Source: a virus. Taken from it: a DNA stretch of 49,628 bases. The stretch is taken from positions 1 through 49,628 of IMG/VR virus record IMGVR_UViG_3300030099_004588. One strand, written 5' to 3'. Positions 1 to 7,493 of this stretch are shown in pieces; position 1 is the first letter of the stretch; each line of letters starts with the position of its first letter. The translations under genes and the position numbers were made by a program. Under the pieces are notes generated by a model that was not told where the DNA came from, did no database searches, and worked only from the letters and a program-made list of their open reading frames with translations.

Positions 1-252
1 GCTAAACGTACTCCTAATCATCCTACTAAATCACACATAGTTGTTGCAAAGGAAGGTGATAAGATTAAAACTATACGTTTTGGTCAGCAAGGTAAAAAAG
101 TAGGATCATTATCTGGAACTGCAGGTAAACCAAAAAAAGGTGAAAGTGCTAGAATGAAAGCTAAAAGAAAATCATTTAAAGCACGTCATGGTAAAAATAT
201 AGCTAAAGGTAAAATGTCTGCAGCTTATTGGGCTGATAAAGTTAAATGGTAA
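1..252 (+). CDS. Small basic phage protein, 5' end cut off by window edge
   Basis: An open frame enters from the left edge and gives 83 visible residues ending at TAA 250-252. The product is very rich in Lys, Arg and Gly. Its C-terminal part contains RRKSFKARH-like and MSAAYWADKVKW segments that I recognise as a recurrent small protein of marine tailed phages; no biochemical function is known to me. The stop is one base before the ATG of the next gene, so the two are co-transcribed and probably coupled. With the next two genes it forms a block of three small, strongly basic proteins, which suggests nucleic acid binding or virion packing, but that is inference only. The start lies outside the window. 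Confidence 0.8.
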   Translation, partial: AKRTPNHPTKSHIVVAKEGDKIKTIRFGQQGKKVGSLSGTAGKPKKGESARMKAKRKSFKARHGKNIAKGKMSAAYWADKVKW

Positions 253-253
253 T

Positions 254-454
254 ATGGCACAAGCAATAAAAAAAGCTAAAAAAGGTAGCACTGTAAATAA
301 AGCAGGTAACTATACAAAACCTGAAATGAGAAAGCGTATATTCAATAGAATAAAGGCTGGAGGAAAAGGTGGAGCTCCAGGTCAGTGGTCTGCTAGAAAA
401 GCTCAGATGTTAGCTAAAGCTTATAAAGCTGCAGGAGGTGGCTATAGAAACTAA
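254..454 (+). CDS. Small basic conserved phage protein (DUF5872-like)
   Basis: This 66-residue, Lys/Arg/Gly-rich protein has a central segment reading KPEMRKRIFNRIKAGGKGG followed by PGQWSARKAQMLAKAYKA. That pattern recurs in small proteins of phages and giant viruses grouped, as far as I recall, under DUF5872. There are no catalytic motifs, signal peptide or membrane segment. The ATG follows the previous stop after one base, and its own stop overlaps the next ATG (TAATG at 452-456), a tight translationally coupled arrangement. The role is unknown; binding to DNA or RNA is plausible from the charge alone. Confidence 0.85.
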   Translation: MAQAIKKAKKGSTVNKAGNYTKPEMRKRIFNRIKAGGKGGAPGQWSARKAQMLAKAYKAAGGGYRN

Positions 455-702
455 TGAAGGCTTTAAGAAAATCACAAAAAAGTTTAAAAGATTGGGGAGA
501 TCAGGATTGGGATTATGTCAGTAAAGAAGATGAAAAAAAGCCTGTAAGCCAAAGAGGTAGATACCTTCCTAAATCTGTTAGAGAATCTTTAAGTCCTAGT
601 GAAAAAGCTGCTACAAATAGAGCTAAAAAAAGAGCTAGAAGAAAAGGTAAGCAATTTGCAAAATACAGTAAAAAAGTAGCCCGAAAAGTAAGAAATGCGT
701 AA
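454..702 (+). CDS. Small basic conserved phage protein
   Basis: An 82-residue basic protein. The N-terminus has a short acidic/aromatic stretch (DWGDQDWDY), the middle a RYLPKSVRESLSPSEKAAT segment and the C-terminus a Lys/Arg-rich helix (RAKKRARRKGKQFAKYSKKV). The combination of RYLP, LSPSEKAAT and KGKQF is one I recognise from small conserved proteins of marine T4-like and other phages, function unknown. It starts inside the stop of the preceding gene and its TAA (700-702) shares a base with the ATG of the next, so it is coupled on both sides. No membrane or signal segment is present. Confidence 0.85.
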   Translation: MKALRKSQKSLKDWGDQDWDYVSKEDEKKPVSQRGRYLPKSVRESLSPSEKAATNRAKKRARRKGKQFAKYSKKVARKVRNA

Positions 703-3107
703 TGAAAAAAATATTTTATATAATACTATTTATAAGTTTAAACGCAAATTCTCAAGATAGTTTATTTGTAGATTGTGCAGGAAATGAAGCTCCTGAAAAC
801 TGGTTGGGTGATGGATTTTGTGATGATGGTTCTTATTCTTTTGATGGTGTCCCTATATATTTTGATTGCCCTGAGTTTCAGTTTGATGCTGGTGACTGTG
901 ATCCTCCTATAGATAATTCTGTAATACAGGGTTGTACAGATCCTGAGGCAATAAACTACAACCCACTTGCACAGGTAGATAATGGTGGGTGTGCTAATGT
1001 TTCTTGTGATGATGGTGAAGTAAAAATGTTATTAGAGGTTACGCTAGATCAGTATCCAGGTGAAACAGGATGGATACTTACAGATATATCTACGGGAGAG
1101 CCAGTAGAAAGTGTTATGGCAGGAGAATATTCTTTTGACCAGGCAAACTCTATGATACCTTATCAAATATGTGTGCCCGAAACAGGTGTTGAACTTATAG
1201 TAAGTGATTCATACGGTGATGGGTTAGCTGGATCTCAATGGGGTGGAACTGATGGTAACTTTGTTATTATGGGTGACCTAGAGCCTTGTGGTAGTCCTGA
1301 TATTATATGGGAGCTGACTGAACCTAATTTTGGAAATGCTGCATACTCAGGAGTTATACAACTAGAGTATTGTGACATACCTGAAGTTTACGGTTGTACT
1401 GACAATACTTACTTTGAGTTTAATCCTTTTGCTACGCAAGATGATGGTAGCTGCGAAACACTACATATTTTAGGTTGCATTAACTGGACATCTTTTAATT
1501 ACAATCCAGAAGCTACATTAAATGAAATAATTCCTGTTTGTGACTACAAGCTTGTAATAGAGGATGATGCTGCAGACGGGTGGGGTGAATCACACTTAGC
1601 CTTATTTCAAGGAGATAGTTTAGTTGGTATATATACAATGGGTCCTGGATATTATAGTCAAGAGTTTGATTTACAGCTTAAAACAAATAAGCCAATTGAT
1701 GTGTATTATTTTGAAGTTGGACAACAACAACAACCTCAAGAAGAGGTGGAGTTTCAAACAATGCACAACTCTTTTTATTTAGAAAATTCAGAGGGTGTAT
1801 ACTTAATGCAGGGTGGTACTAATCCTTTTGCTAACAATGGTCAAGGAGCTTTGCAGCCTTTTCAACCTCCATTTTGGACAGTATATAGTGCTATGCCTTA
1901 TTGTGGTGATTACTGTATACCAGTTATAGAAGGTTGTATGGAGCAGGATGCTTTTAATTACGATGAAGAAGCTAATACAGATAGCGGAGATTGTCTACCT
2001 GTAATCGAGGGCTGCACAAACAGTTTAGCATATAATTACAATGAAGAAGCAAATGTAGATGATGACTCATGTCAGCCTTATGTTTATGGATGTATGGATG
2101 CAAGTGCTTGGAATTACAATCCTTTAGCTAATGTTGCAGATGAATCTTGTCTTTATTTTGGGTGCACCGATCAGTTAGCTCTTAATTATGATAGCCTTGC
2201 TAATGTAAATAATGATAACTGTATATATCCTGTACCTGGATGTACAGATCCAAACGCCTTTAATTTTAATGTAGAATCTAATGTTAATGATGGTAGCTGC
2301 ATTCCTGTAGTGATAGGATGTATGGACCCTACAATGTATAATTATAATGAAGAAGCAAATACAGCAAGCGATAATTGTATCCCTTTTATATTTGGGTGTA
2401 CTGATACTACTGCTTTTAATTACGACCCTGTCGCTAACACTAATAATGAGTCTTGCATTCCAATAATTTATGGGTGTACAGATCCTAACGCTTTTAACTA
2501 CGACTTAGAAGCAAATACAGAGGACTTCTCTTGTATTGATATAATGTATGGCTGCACTGATAGTACAGCCTTTAATTATGATACACAAGCAAATACTGAT
2601 AATGGTAACTGCATAGATGTATTAGAGGGATGTATGGATCCTTTTGCTCACAATTATGATGCTGTATATAATACAGATGATGGAAGCTGTTTGTATGATG
2701 CAGGTTGTGTTGGAGGTCCTGGGGTTCCTTACTGGCTAAATGATACGTGTTATGCTTGGGTTATTATGGTTGACCCATATTGTTGTAATAACAACTGGGA
2801 TGACAAGTGTCAACAATTGTATTGGAGTTGTAGCGGAGATAGCGATCTTTATACTAGAGATTTACTTAGAGGTCATAACATAGTTATGTATCCTAATCCT
2901 ATGAATGACGTATTAAATATATTAACAAATGGTCCTGTAGCAATAAAAGTACATGATGTATCAGGTAAACTTGTTGTTAAAATAAAACAAAGTCAAACAC
3001 ATAAAGGTTTAAACCAGCTAGATGTAAGTTTACTACCTTCTGGGATTTATAATTTTAGTATAACGTATGAAGGTAGAACGACAACTGCAAAAGTATTAAA
3101 GAGATGA
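702..3107 (+). CDS. Secreted Cys-rich repeat protein with T9SS type A sorting domain
   Basis: An 801-aa exported protein. Residues 1-17 form a Sec signal peptide (MKKIFYIILFISLNANS). Next is a Cys-rich Notch/LNR-like stretch with WLGDGFCDDG, then a beta domain ending DSYGDGLAGSQWGG that is typical of Bacteroidetes surface proteins. I count 13 copies of a repeat of about 20 residues of the form GCTDxxAxNYN...DxxSC between about residues 77 and 663, ten of them consecutive near the C-terminal end. A Cys-rich segment (CCNNNWDDKC) follows. Residues about 729-801 form a T9SS type A C-terminal sorting domain, starting YPNPMNDVLNI and ending SGIYNFSITYEG...KVLKR. In bacteria such proteins cross the outer membrane by T9SS and are anchored or released at the surface. 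A phage gene of this type is unusual, and the host is the likely source. It overlaps the next gene by ATGA. The function may be adhesion or surface modification; not established. Confidence 0.9.
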   Translation: MKKIFYIILFISLNANSQDSLFVDCAGNEAPENWLGDGFCDDGSYSFDGVPIYFDCPEFQFDAGDCDPPIDNSVIQGCTDPEAINYNPLAQVDNGGCANVSCDDGEVKMLLEVTLDQYPGETGWILTDISTGEPVESVMAGEYSFDQANSMIPYQICVPETGVELIVSDSYGDGLAGSQWGGTDGNFVIMGDLEPCGSPDIIWELTEPNFGNAAYSGVIQLEYCDIPEVYGCTDNTYFEFNPFATQDDGSCETLHILGCINWTSFNYNPEATLNEIIPVCDYKLVIEDDAADGWGESHLALFQGDSLVGIYTMGPGYYSQEFDLQLKTNKPIDVYYFEVGQQQQPQEEVEFQTMHNSFYLENSEGVYLMQGGTNPFANNGQGALQPFQPPFWTVYSAMPYCGDYCIPVIEGCMEQDAFNYDEEANTDSGDCLPVIEGCTNSLAYNYNEEANVDDDSCQPYVYGCMDASAWNYNPLANVADESCLYFGCTDQLALNYDSLANVNNDNCIYPVPGCTDPNAFNFNVESNVNDGSCIPVVIGCMDPTMYNYNEEANTASDNCIPFIFGCTDTTAFNYDPVANTNNESCIPIIYGCTDPNAFNYDLEANTEDFSCIDIMYGCTDSTAFNYDTQANTDNGNCIDVLEGCMDPFAHNYDAVYNTDDGSCLYDAGCVGGPGVPYWLNDTCYAWVIMVDPYCCNNNWDDKCQQLYWSCSGDSDLYTRDLLRGHNIVMYPNPMNDVLNILTNGPVAIKVHDVSGKLVVKIKQSQTHKGLNQLDVSLLPSGIYNFSITYEGRTTTAKVLKR

Positions 3108-4138
3108 AAAAATTATTACTAATATTGTTATTCATTCCTTTAATAGGAAACTCTCAGAGTTTACATAAAATATTTAAATATTCTACATTTTATGCTGCAA
3201 TTAATGGTGGAACATCTTTAGGGGATAATCAAGTTTGGTCTGTAACATCAGGATCTCTTGAGGAGAATGTAATAGAAACTCCATTTGATTATACTTTTTC
3301 TATAGGTATAAGAAAAATAAAACGATTTGGATATGAGAATAGAGCTTTAACTTTTTATAACGGTACAGAAAATTCATACAGTGATGCTGCTACAATTGGT
3401 AGAGTAGATGGTTTTGAGTATTTATTTGAAGCTGACTTTGTAAGACGTTTAGGTGTAAATTATACTAATCAGCATCATTTTGTAAGGTATGTAGCTGACA
3501 ATTGGGTTGCTAAGGTAGAATATTTAGAAGATGGTTTTGCTGATATAAAATATTTTGAAGCCTCACAAAGATACAGAAAACAAGTAAGGGAGGGCAAGCT
3601 TTCGTTCAACGGGGGTTTAGTGCAAAGACTTGCCGAACCTTACGGGTTTGATCCTTTATCTGACTGGGTACTTGATAATGGTACACTTCATTATACATAC
3701 CTTGCTCTTCAAGAAGGATACAACATTACCCTAGGGGGAGAGTATTTTTCACCTGACGGAGAGCTTGTAGCAAACAGTCAAGAGGTATGGGAAGAGGTTG
3801 TTATACCACAAGTTATAAATAATTATGTAGAAAAACAAAGAAATTCTATATCTAATATTGTAGAGTACTCTTTTGTTTTAGGTTTAGACTATTATCATTT
3901 TACAAAAGATTTTTGGTTTCATACTTGGGGAAACATTATGCCTTACCACTTAGACACTGATAATATATACTCTTATCACAAGTTTAATAATGGTCAATGG
4001 ATAGACTACTCTCTTGGTTTAATATACGGTTATAGATTTAATAAAAGTTTAGGTATATTTGTAGAGGGTAGATACAATAAGTATTGGAACAGACAGTGGC
4101 ACAACTTTAGTGTTGGCCTTAATTATGTAATATTTTAA
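3104..4138 (+). CDS. Predicted outer-membrane beta-barrel protein
   Basis: A 344-aa protein with an N-terminal signal peptide (MKKLLLILLFIPLIGNSQS). The mature part is rich in alternating aromatic and polar residues typical of transmembrane beta strands (for example YSLGLIYGYRF, GIFVEGRYNKYW, FSVGLNYVIF), and it ends in a terminal Phe, the usual C-terminal signature for barrel insertion by the BAM complex. I do not recognise a named family. It starts in the ATGA overlap with the T9SS cargo gene, so both are made from one transcript. A phage-encoded outer-membrane protein could change receptors, block superinfection or assist secretion of its neighbour; the sequence alone does not decide. A secreted virion protein is the main alternative. 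Confidence 0.7.
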   Translation: MKKLLLILLFIPLIGNSQSLHKIFKYSTFYAAINGGTSLGDNQVWSVTSGSLEENVIETPFDYTFSIGIRKIKRFGYENRALTFYNGTENSYSDAATIGRVDGFEYLFEADFVRRLGVNYTNQHHFVRYVADNWVAKVEYLEDGFADIKYFEASQRYRKQVREGKLSFNGGLVQRLAEPYGFDPLSDWVLDNGTLHYTYLALQEGYNITLGGEYFSPDGELVANSQEVWEEVVIPQVINNYVEKQRNSISNIVEYSFVLGLDYYHFTKDFWFHTWGNIMPYHLDTDNIYSYHKFNNGQWIDYSLGLIYGYRFNKSLGIFVEGRYNKYWNRQWHNFSVGLNYVIF

Positions 4139-4140
4139 TC

Positions 4141-4425
4141 ATGGCAAAAGAATTAAGCGAAGAAACATCATTTAATATAAGTTTAAAAACACTAGCAGGT
4201 ATTGCTGTTCTTATATTTACATTGGTTGGGATGTGGTTCACACTTCAAAATGATATAGCAGATGCTAAGGAACTACCTCTTCCTCCTGATCCTGAAATTA
4301 CTCGTATGGAGTATGATATGAAAGATCAGCTTATTAGACAAACTATTATGACCACTCAAGAAGATGTAAAAGAGATAAAAAGTCAAATGATTAGAATGGA
4401 AGAGAAGATTGATAACTTAAGATAG
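4141..4425 (+). CDS. Small membrane protein with coiled-coil tail, lysis-associated candidate
   Basis: This 94-residue protein has an N-terminal cytosolic stretch, one hydrophobic helix at about 17-36 (LKTLAGIAVLIFTLVGMWFTL), a Pro-rich link (ELPLPPDPEI) and a charged C-terminal helix with heptad-like spacing (VKEIKSQMIRMEEKIDNL). It sits two bases after the barrel gene and just upstream of the thioredoxin-like, endolysin and holin genes. One membrane helix plus a coiled coil would suit a pinholin- or spanin-like role, but no family motif proves this. I recall similar MAKEL...VGMWF proteins in other marine phages without a known function. Confidence 0.75.
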   Translation: MAKELSEETSFNISLKTLAGIAVLIFTLVGMWFTLQNDIADAKELPLPPDPEITRMEYDMKDQLIRQTIMTTQEDVKEIKSQMIRMEEKIDNLR

Positions 4426-4429
4426 GGTT

Positions 4430-4768
4430 ATGAAAAACTTACTAATTACATTTTTCTTTATATCATTATTATCTTTTGGTCAAGACTTTCCTGATGGAAT
4501 GGTGGCTGTTGAGTTTAATGCTAGTTTTAATAAGTCTAACGAAGTTAGTTGGCTTCCTAAGCTTACGGACTGTGAAATAGAAAGAGTTGATATAACAGCA
4601 GACGCAAGGTGGTCTAAAGAATATAAGATAGTAGTTGTTCCTACTATTGTAATATTTAATAACAATGAAGAAGTAAAAAGATTTCAAGCAAATATAATGA
4701 TGACTATGGAAGCTACTAAGAGTGAAGTTCAGAACTCTATAGACGAAATAGTAATGGAAGCATTTTAA
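4430..4768 (+). CDS. Periplasmic thioredoxin-fold protein lacking the CxxC site
   Basis: A 112-aa protein. Residues 1-18 are a Sec signal peptide (MKNLLITFFFISLLSFGQ). The rest follows a thioredoxin pattern: a strand VAVEFNAS, a helix, a strand ERVDIT, then YKIVVVPTIVIFNN with the cis-Pro (P71) that marks the fold, and a final helix. The place of the WCxxC active site holds SFNKS, so both redox cysteines are missing; the single Cys is C48. The protein is therefore unlikely to be a classical disulfide reductase and may act as a binding or chaperone module in the periplasm. It is the third exported protein in this block. The spacing to its neighbours is 4 and 9 bases. Fold call fairly sure, function unknown. 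Confidence 0.75.
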   Translation: MKNLLITFFFISLLSFGQDFPDGMVAVEFNASFNKSNEVSWLPKLTDCEIERVDITADARWSKEYKIVVVPTIVIFNNNEEVKRFQANIMMTMEATKSEVQNSIDEIVMEAF

Positions 4769-4777
4769 ATTTAAATT

Positions 4778-5227
4778 ATGAGTTTAAGTAAAAATTTTTC
4801 TCGCTCAGAGATAGAACACAGTAACACAGCAAAAAGATTAGGTATTAGTAATGAAATGTCTGAAAAACATTTGGAAAGCATGCAAAGGCTTATTGATAAT
4901 CTCATTCAACCTATGCGTGACGCTATTGGTCCTATTCGTATTAGTAGTGGTTATCGCAGTCCGAAACTCAATAAAGCTATTGGGGGATCATCTCGCAGTC
5001 AGCACAGCAAAGGTGAAGCTTTGGATTTGCAGTTTTGGGAAAAAGGAAAAATGAATAACAAAGTTATTTATGACTGGGTATTAGAATCAGGTGTAGAGTT
5101 TGATCAAATGATAAACGAATTTGATTTTTCTTGGATACACATATCTCTTAAATCGAGAGAGAATAGAAGTCAAGTTCTTGAGGCCTACAAAAATGAAAAA
5201 GGAAAGACTGCTTATAAACTAGTTTAG
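4778..5227 (+). CDS. Endolysin, peptidase M15A family
   Basis: A 149-aa protein of the zinc-dependent M15A peptidase family, which cuts peptide cross-links in peptidoglycan. The zinc site is complete: SQHSKGEALDL supplies His76 and Asp83, Glu114 in MINEF is the expected catalytic acid, and WIHIS supplies His121. ISSGYRSPKLN (about 55-65) is the conserved segment before the site. There is no signal peptide, so release to the periplasm should depend on the holin encoded three bases downstream. The length fits single-domain phage M15 endolysins. The N-terminal KNFSRSEIEHS segment is also usual for the family. Confidence 0.92.
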   Translation: MSLSKNFSRSEIEHSNTAKRLGISNEMSEKHLESMQRLIDNLIQPMRDAIGPIRISSGYRSPKLNKAIGGSSRSQHSKGEALDLQFWEKGKMNNKVIYDWVLESGVEFDQMINEFDFSWIHISLKSRENRSQVLEAYKNEKGKTAYKLV

Positions 5228-5229
5228 TT

Positions 5230-5616
5230 ATGAGTAAATTATTAAACTTTTTAGGTGGTGGTGTTGTAAAACAGGTTGGAGATGTAATAGATAATCTTAG
5301 TACATCTGAGGAAGAGAGATTAGAAGCAAAGCGTAAAATGGAGGAAGTTCTTATGCAGGCTGAATCGCAAGCACAAGAACAAGTTACTAGACGATGGGAG
5401 GCAGACATGAAGTCTGACAACTGGTTATCTAAGAATATTAGACCTTTGATATGTATATTTTTAACTGCAATTTTTGTAGTTTTGTCAGTGTTTGATGGTA
5501 ATATAGGGGAGTTTGTTATTCAAGAAAGCTACATACCTATATATCAAACATTATTAATAACAGTATATGGAGCTTACTTTGCAGGTAGGTCTATAGAAAA
5601 AATAAGAAAAAAGTAA
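5230..5616 (+). CDS. Holin, 3TM type
   Basis: A 128-aa protein with a charged N-terminal half (coiled-coil region about 25-60) followed by WLSKNIRPLICIFLTAIFVVL and a second hydrophobic stretch around IPIYQTLLITVYGAYFAG. This matches the pattern of the 3TM holin family best known from gene transfer agents, in which W-L-x-K-N-x-R-P precedes the first membrane helix. It would form the inner-membrane lesion that lets the M15 endolysin reach the cell wall. It lies three bases after the endolysin stop and its TAA overlaps the ATG of the fibre gene. The C-terminus is basic (RSIEKIRKK). Confidence 0.85.
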   Translation: MSKLLNFLGGGVVKQVGDVIDNLSTSEEERLEAKRKMEEVLMQAESQAQEQVTRRWEADMKSDNWLSKNIRPLICIFLTAIFVVLSVFDGNIGEFVIQESYIPIYQTLLITVYGAYFAGRSIEKIRKK

Positions 5617-7167
5617 ATGAGTAATTTAAAAGGAAAATCTATATCCTCCACTTATAAGAATCTATTACAAACTTCTGTAGAGTTAACAGATGGTAAGTTA
5701 AAAGATGTAGAGACAGGTGCTGGTAACATCACTTCATTGAAGGTGTCTACAGATAAAGTTTCTGTAACTAAATTAGGTGTAGGTACAGGATCATCAACTC
5801 CTGATGGTTTACTTCATGTTTTATCAGTTAGTGCAGGGGCAGTAAATGCTAGCTCTTTTGCTAACCAGGTAGTTTTAGAAAACTCTTCAGATTCTGGAAT
5901 GTCTATATTATCTGGCACATCAAATTCTGGTAATATTTATTTTGGAGATGTAAACAAAAACAATGCAGGTCAGGTATTTTACGACCACTCTAGTGATTCT
6001 TTATCTTTTGCTACAAATGGATCTGAAAAAGTTAAAATTGATAAAGATGGAAATCTTAAAGTAAGTGGTACAGTATCTCAGTCAGATGATAGATTTGAAC
6101 TTGTAGAGTACTTTGAAAAAGTTCCAAGCTTAGGCATAACAGATGCTCAAGTTAGTCAAGCTACTGACGCTACAACTGCAGTTACTTTAAATGCTAAATA
6201 TGGTATAATAACAATGCAGTCAGTTGACTTAGCTGCTACAGATACTGTAGAGTTTACTTTTAATAATGCTCACATATACGGAGCAACATCTCAAGTTTTA
6301 GTTACTTTACAAGATGGTGGTACTATAGTTGATAACGCTATGGTTAATGTTATCGTACATGATATAGCTGATGGTAGTTGTAAAATTAGAGTTGGTACTA
6401 ATGGTACTGACATTGCAGCTCAAGTATTTAAATTATTTTTTATAGTAGATCCTTACATTATTCCTAATCAAAACTTTGTTTTAGGAGGAGTTAGTGGTGG
6501 TTCTTTACAAGTGTCTTCTGGATCTGGAAGACCTACAAATTTTGCTGGTATTAAACTAGCTACAGGAACAACTGATAATGATTTTACTGTTTTAACACCT
6601 AGAGATGCAGAAACTGAAATGCCATCTGGTCATGATTCTTCTGCTTGGTCTTCTGTTCCTTTCGGTACAGAAAATAAAATAGAGTTTTCTTGTGGTATAT
6701 CTACATCAGTAACTATAACTGAAACTGCTATATGGGCTGGGTTAAAATTAACAGAAGTTGGTACTATTGCTACAGACGCAGATCAAGCTTATTTTTTATA
6801 CTCTAGTGATGATGATGCACAAACAGGGACTTTAACAACAAATGGTAATTTACATTTTGTATATAGTGTAGGTGGAACAGATTTTATAACAAACTTAGGA
6901 ATAACAGTTACTACCAATACTGTTTATAGGTTAAGAATATCTTTTGATGAAAATAGAAAGATTAGTGTTTTTGTAAACAATGTTCAATATGGTTTAGTTA
7001 CCACTGCAACAGCAGGTGGAGGAACTCAGTCAATAAGTACAACAAAATCTTTAGCTATGACTGACGACATAGATTTAGTACCTTTTGTTGGTATTCAAAC
7101 TTTAACTACTGCAAGTAGAGGTATGCAGGTAGGATATGTAAAACTATCTAGAGATTTATTCGAGTAG
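5617..7167 (+). CDS. Tail or head fibre / receptor-binding protein
   Basis: A 516-aa beta-rich protein. The N-terminus (about 1-50, ISSTYKNLLQTSVELTDGK) looks like a virion-attachment region. Residues about 95-155 contain GNIYFGDVNKNNAGQVFYDHSSDSLSF followed by SEKVKIDKDGNLKV (quoted here in parts), a repeat-like pattern common in phage fibres and spikes just before intramolecular chaperone or tip domains. The C-terminal 200 residues resemble a lectin/laminin-G-type beta sandwich, including VYRLRISFDENRKISVFVNN. Low charge and many Ser/Thr/Gly are typical of fibres. It lies between the holin and a small hypothetical gene, so placement alone does not say whether it is on the tail or the head. 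The fibre assignment is good; receptor specificity cannot be read. Confidence 0.75.
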   Translation: MSNLKGKSISSTYKNLLQTSVELTDGKLKDVETGAGNITSLKVSTDKVSVTKLGVGTGSSTPDGLLHVLSVSAGAVNASSFANQVVLENSSDSGMSILSGTSNSGNIYFGDVNKNNAGQVFYDHSSDSLSFATNGSEKVKIDKDGNLKVSGTVSQSDDRFELVEYFEKVPSLGITDAQVSQATDATTAVTLNAKYGIITMQSVDLAATDTVEFTFNNAHIYGATSQVLVTLQDGGTIVDNAMVNVIVHDIADGSCKIRVGTNGTDIAAQVFKLFFIVDPYIIPNQNFVLGGVSGGSLQVSSGSGRPTNFAGIKLATGTTDNDFTVLTPRDAETEMPSGHDSSAWSSVPFGTENKIEFSCGISTSVTITETAIWAGLKLTEVGTIATDADQAYFLYSSDDDAQTGTLTTNGNLHFVYSVGGTDFITNLGITVTTNTVYRLRISFDENRKISVFVNNVQYGLVTTATAGGGTQSISTTKSLAMTDDIDLVPFVGIQTLTTASRGMQVGYVKLSRDLFE

Positions 7168-7199
7168 TAAAATATATAATAAATTTAAATTAAAGAAAA

Positions 7200-7475
7200 A
7201 TGGAAGCAATAAATCCTATTATAAGAAAAATAACAATAGGGGACTTAAAGCAAGGACTGACTTATCAGGTAGGTCAAAAGATGCTTGGAGGTTCACTAGA
7301 AGTCACCGCAATAATTCAAGACGAAGCGGCTTGGTATAAGCATCAACAAGTAGTGTATGATGTGTATATAAAAAAAGATGAAGAGGAGTTTTCAAGACCT
7401 TGGAAAAGGTTTTTTTCTCAGCCAACAGCAATAGAATACAATACTGCTGTTTTAGATGAGTACGAAGTAAAGTAA
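7200..7475 (+). CDS. Hypothetical protein (91 aa)
   Basis: A 91-residue soluble protein with no motif I can name. It begins MEAINPIIRKITIGD and contains a GLTYQVGQKMLGGS segment and a basic/aromatic middle (SRPWKRFFSQ). It follows a 32-base AT-rich leader after the fibre gene with a TAAATTTA sequence that misses the Bacteroidetes -7 box by one base, so a weak promoter is possible. Located between fibre and co-chaperonin genes, it may be a fibre accessory or small structural protein. Codon use and strand agree with its neighbours. Confidence 0.7.
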   Translation: MEAINPIIRKITIGDLKQGLTYQVGQKMLGGSLEVTAIIQDEAAWYKHQQVVYDVYIKKDEEEFSRPWKRFFSQPTAIEYNTAVLDEYEVK

Positions 7476-7493
7476 ACTTAAATATAATCAAAA

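Noticed and set aside
1725-1740. CAA trinucleotide run
   Set aside because: Codes a short Gln stretch in the T9SS cargo protein; too short to carry meaning.
1924-2700. CRISPR-like or DNA-level repeat array
   Set aside because: The periodicity of about 66-75 bases comes from protein repeats (GCTDxxAxNYN); the DNA copies differ at many silent sites and there are no spacers.
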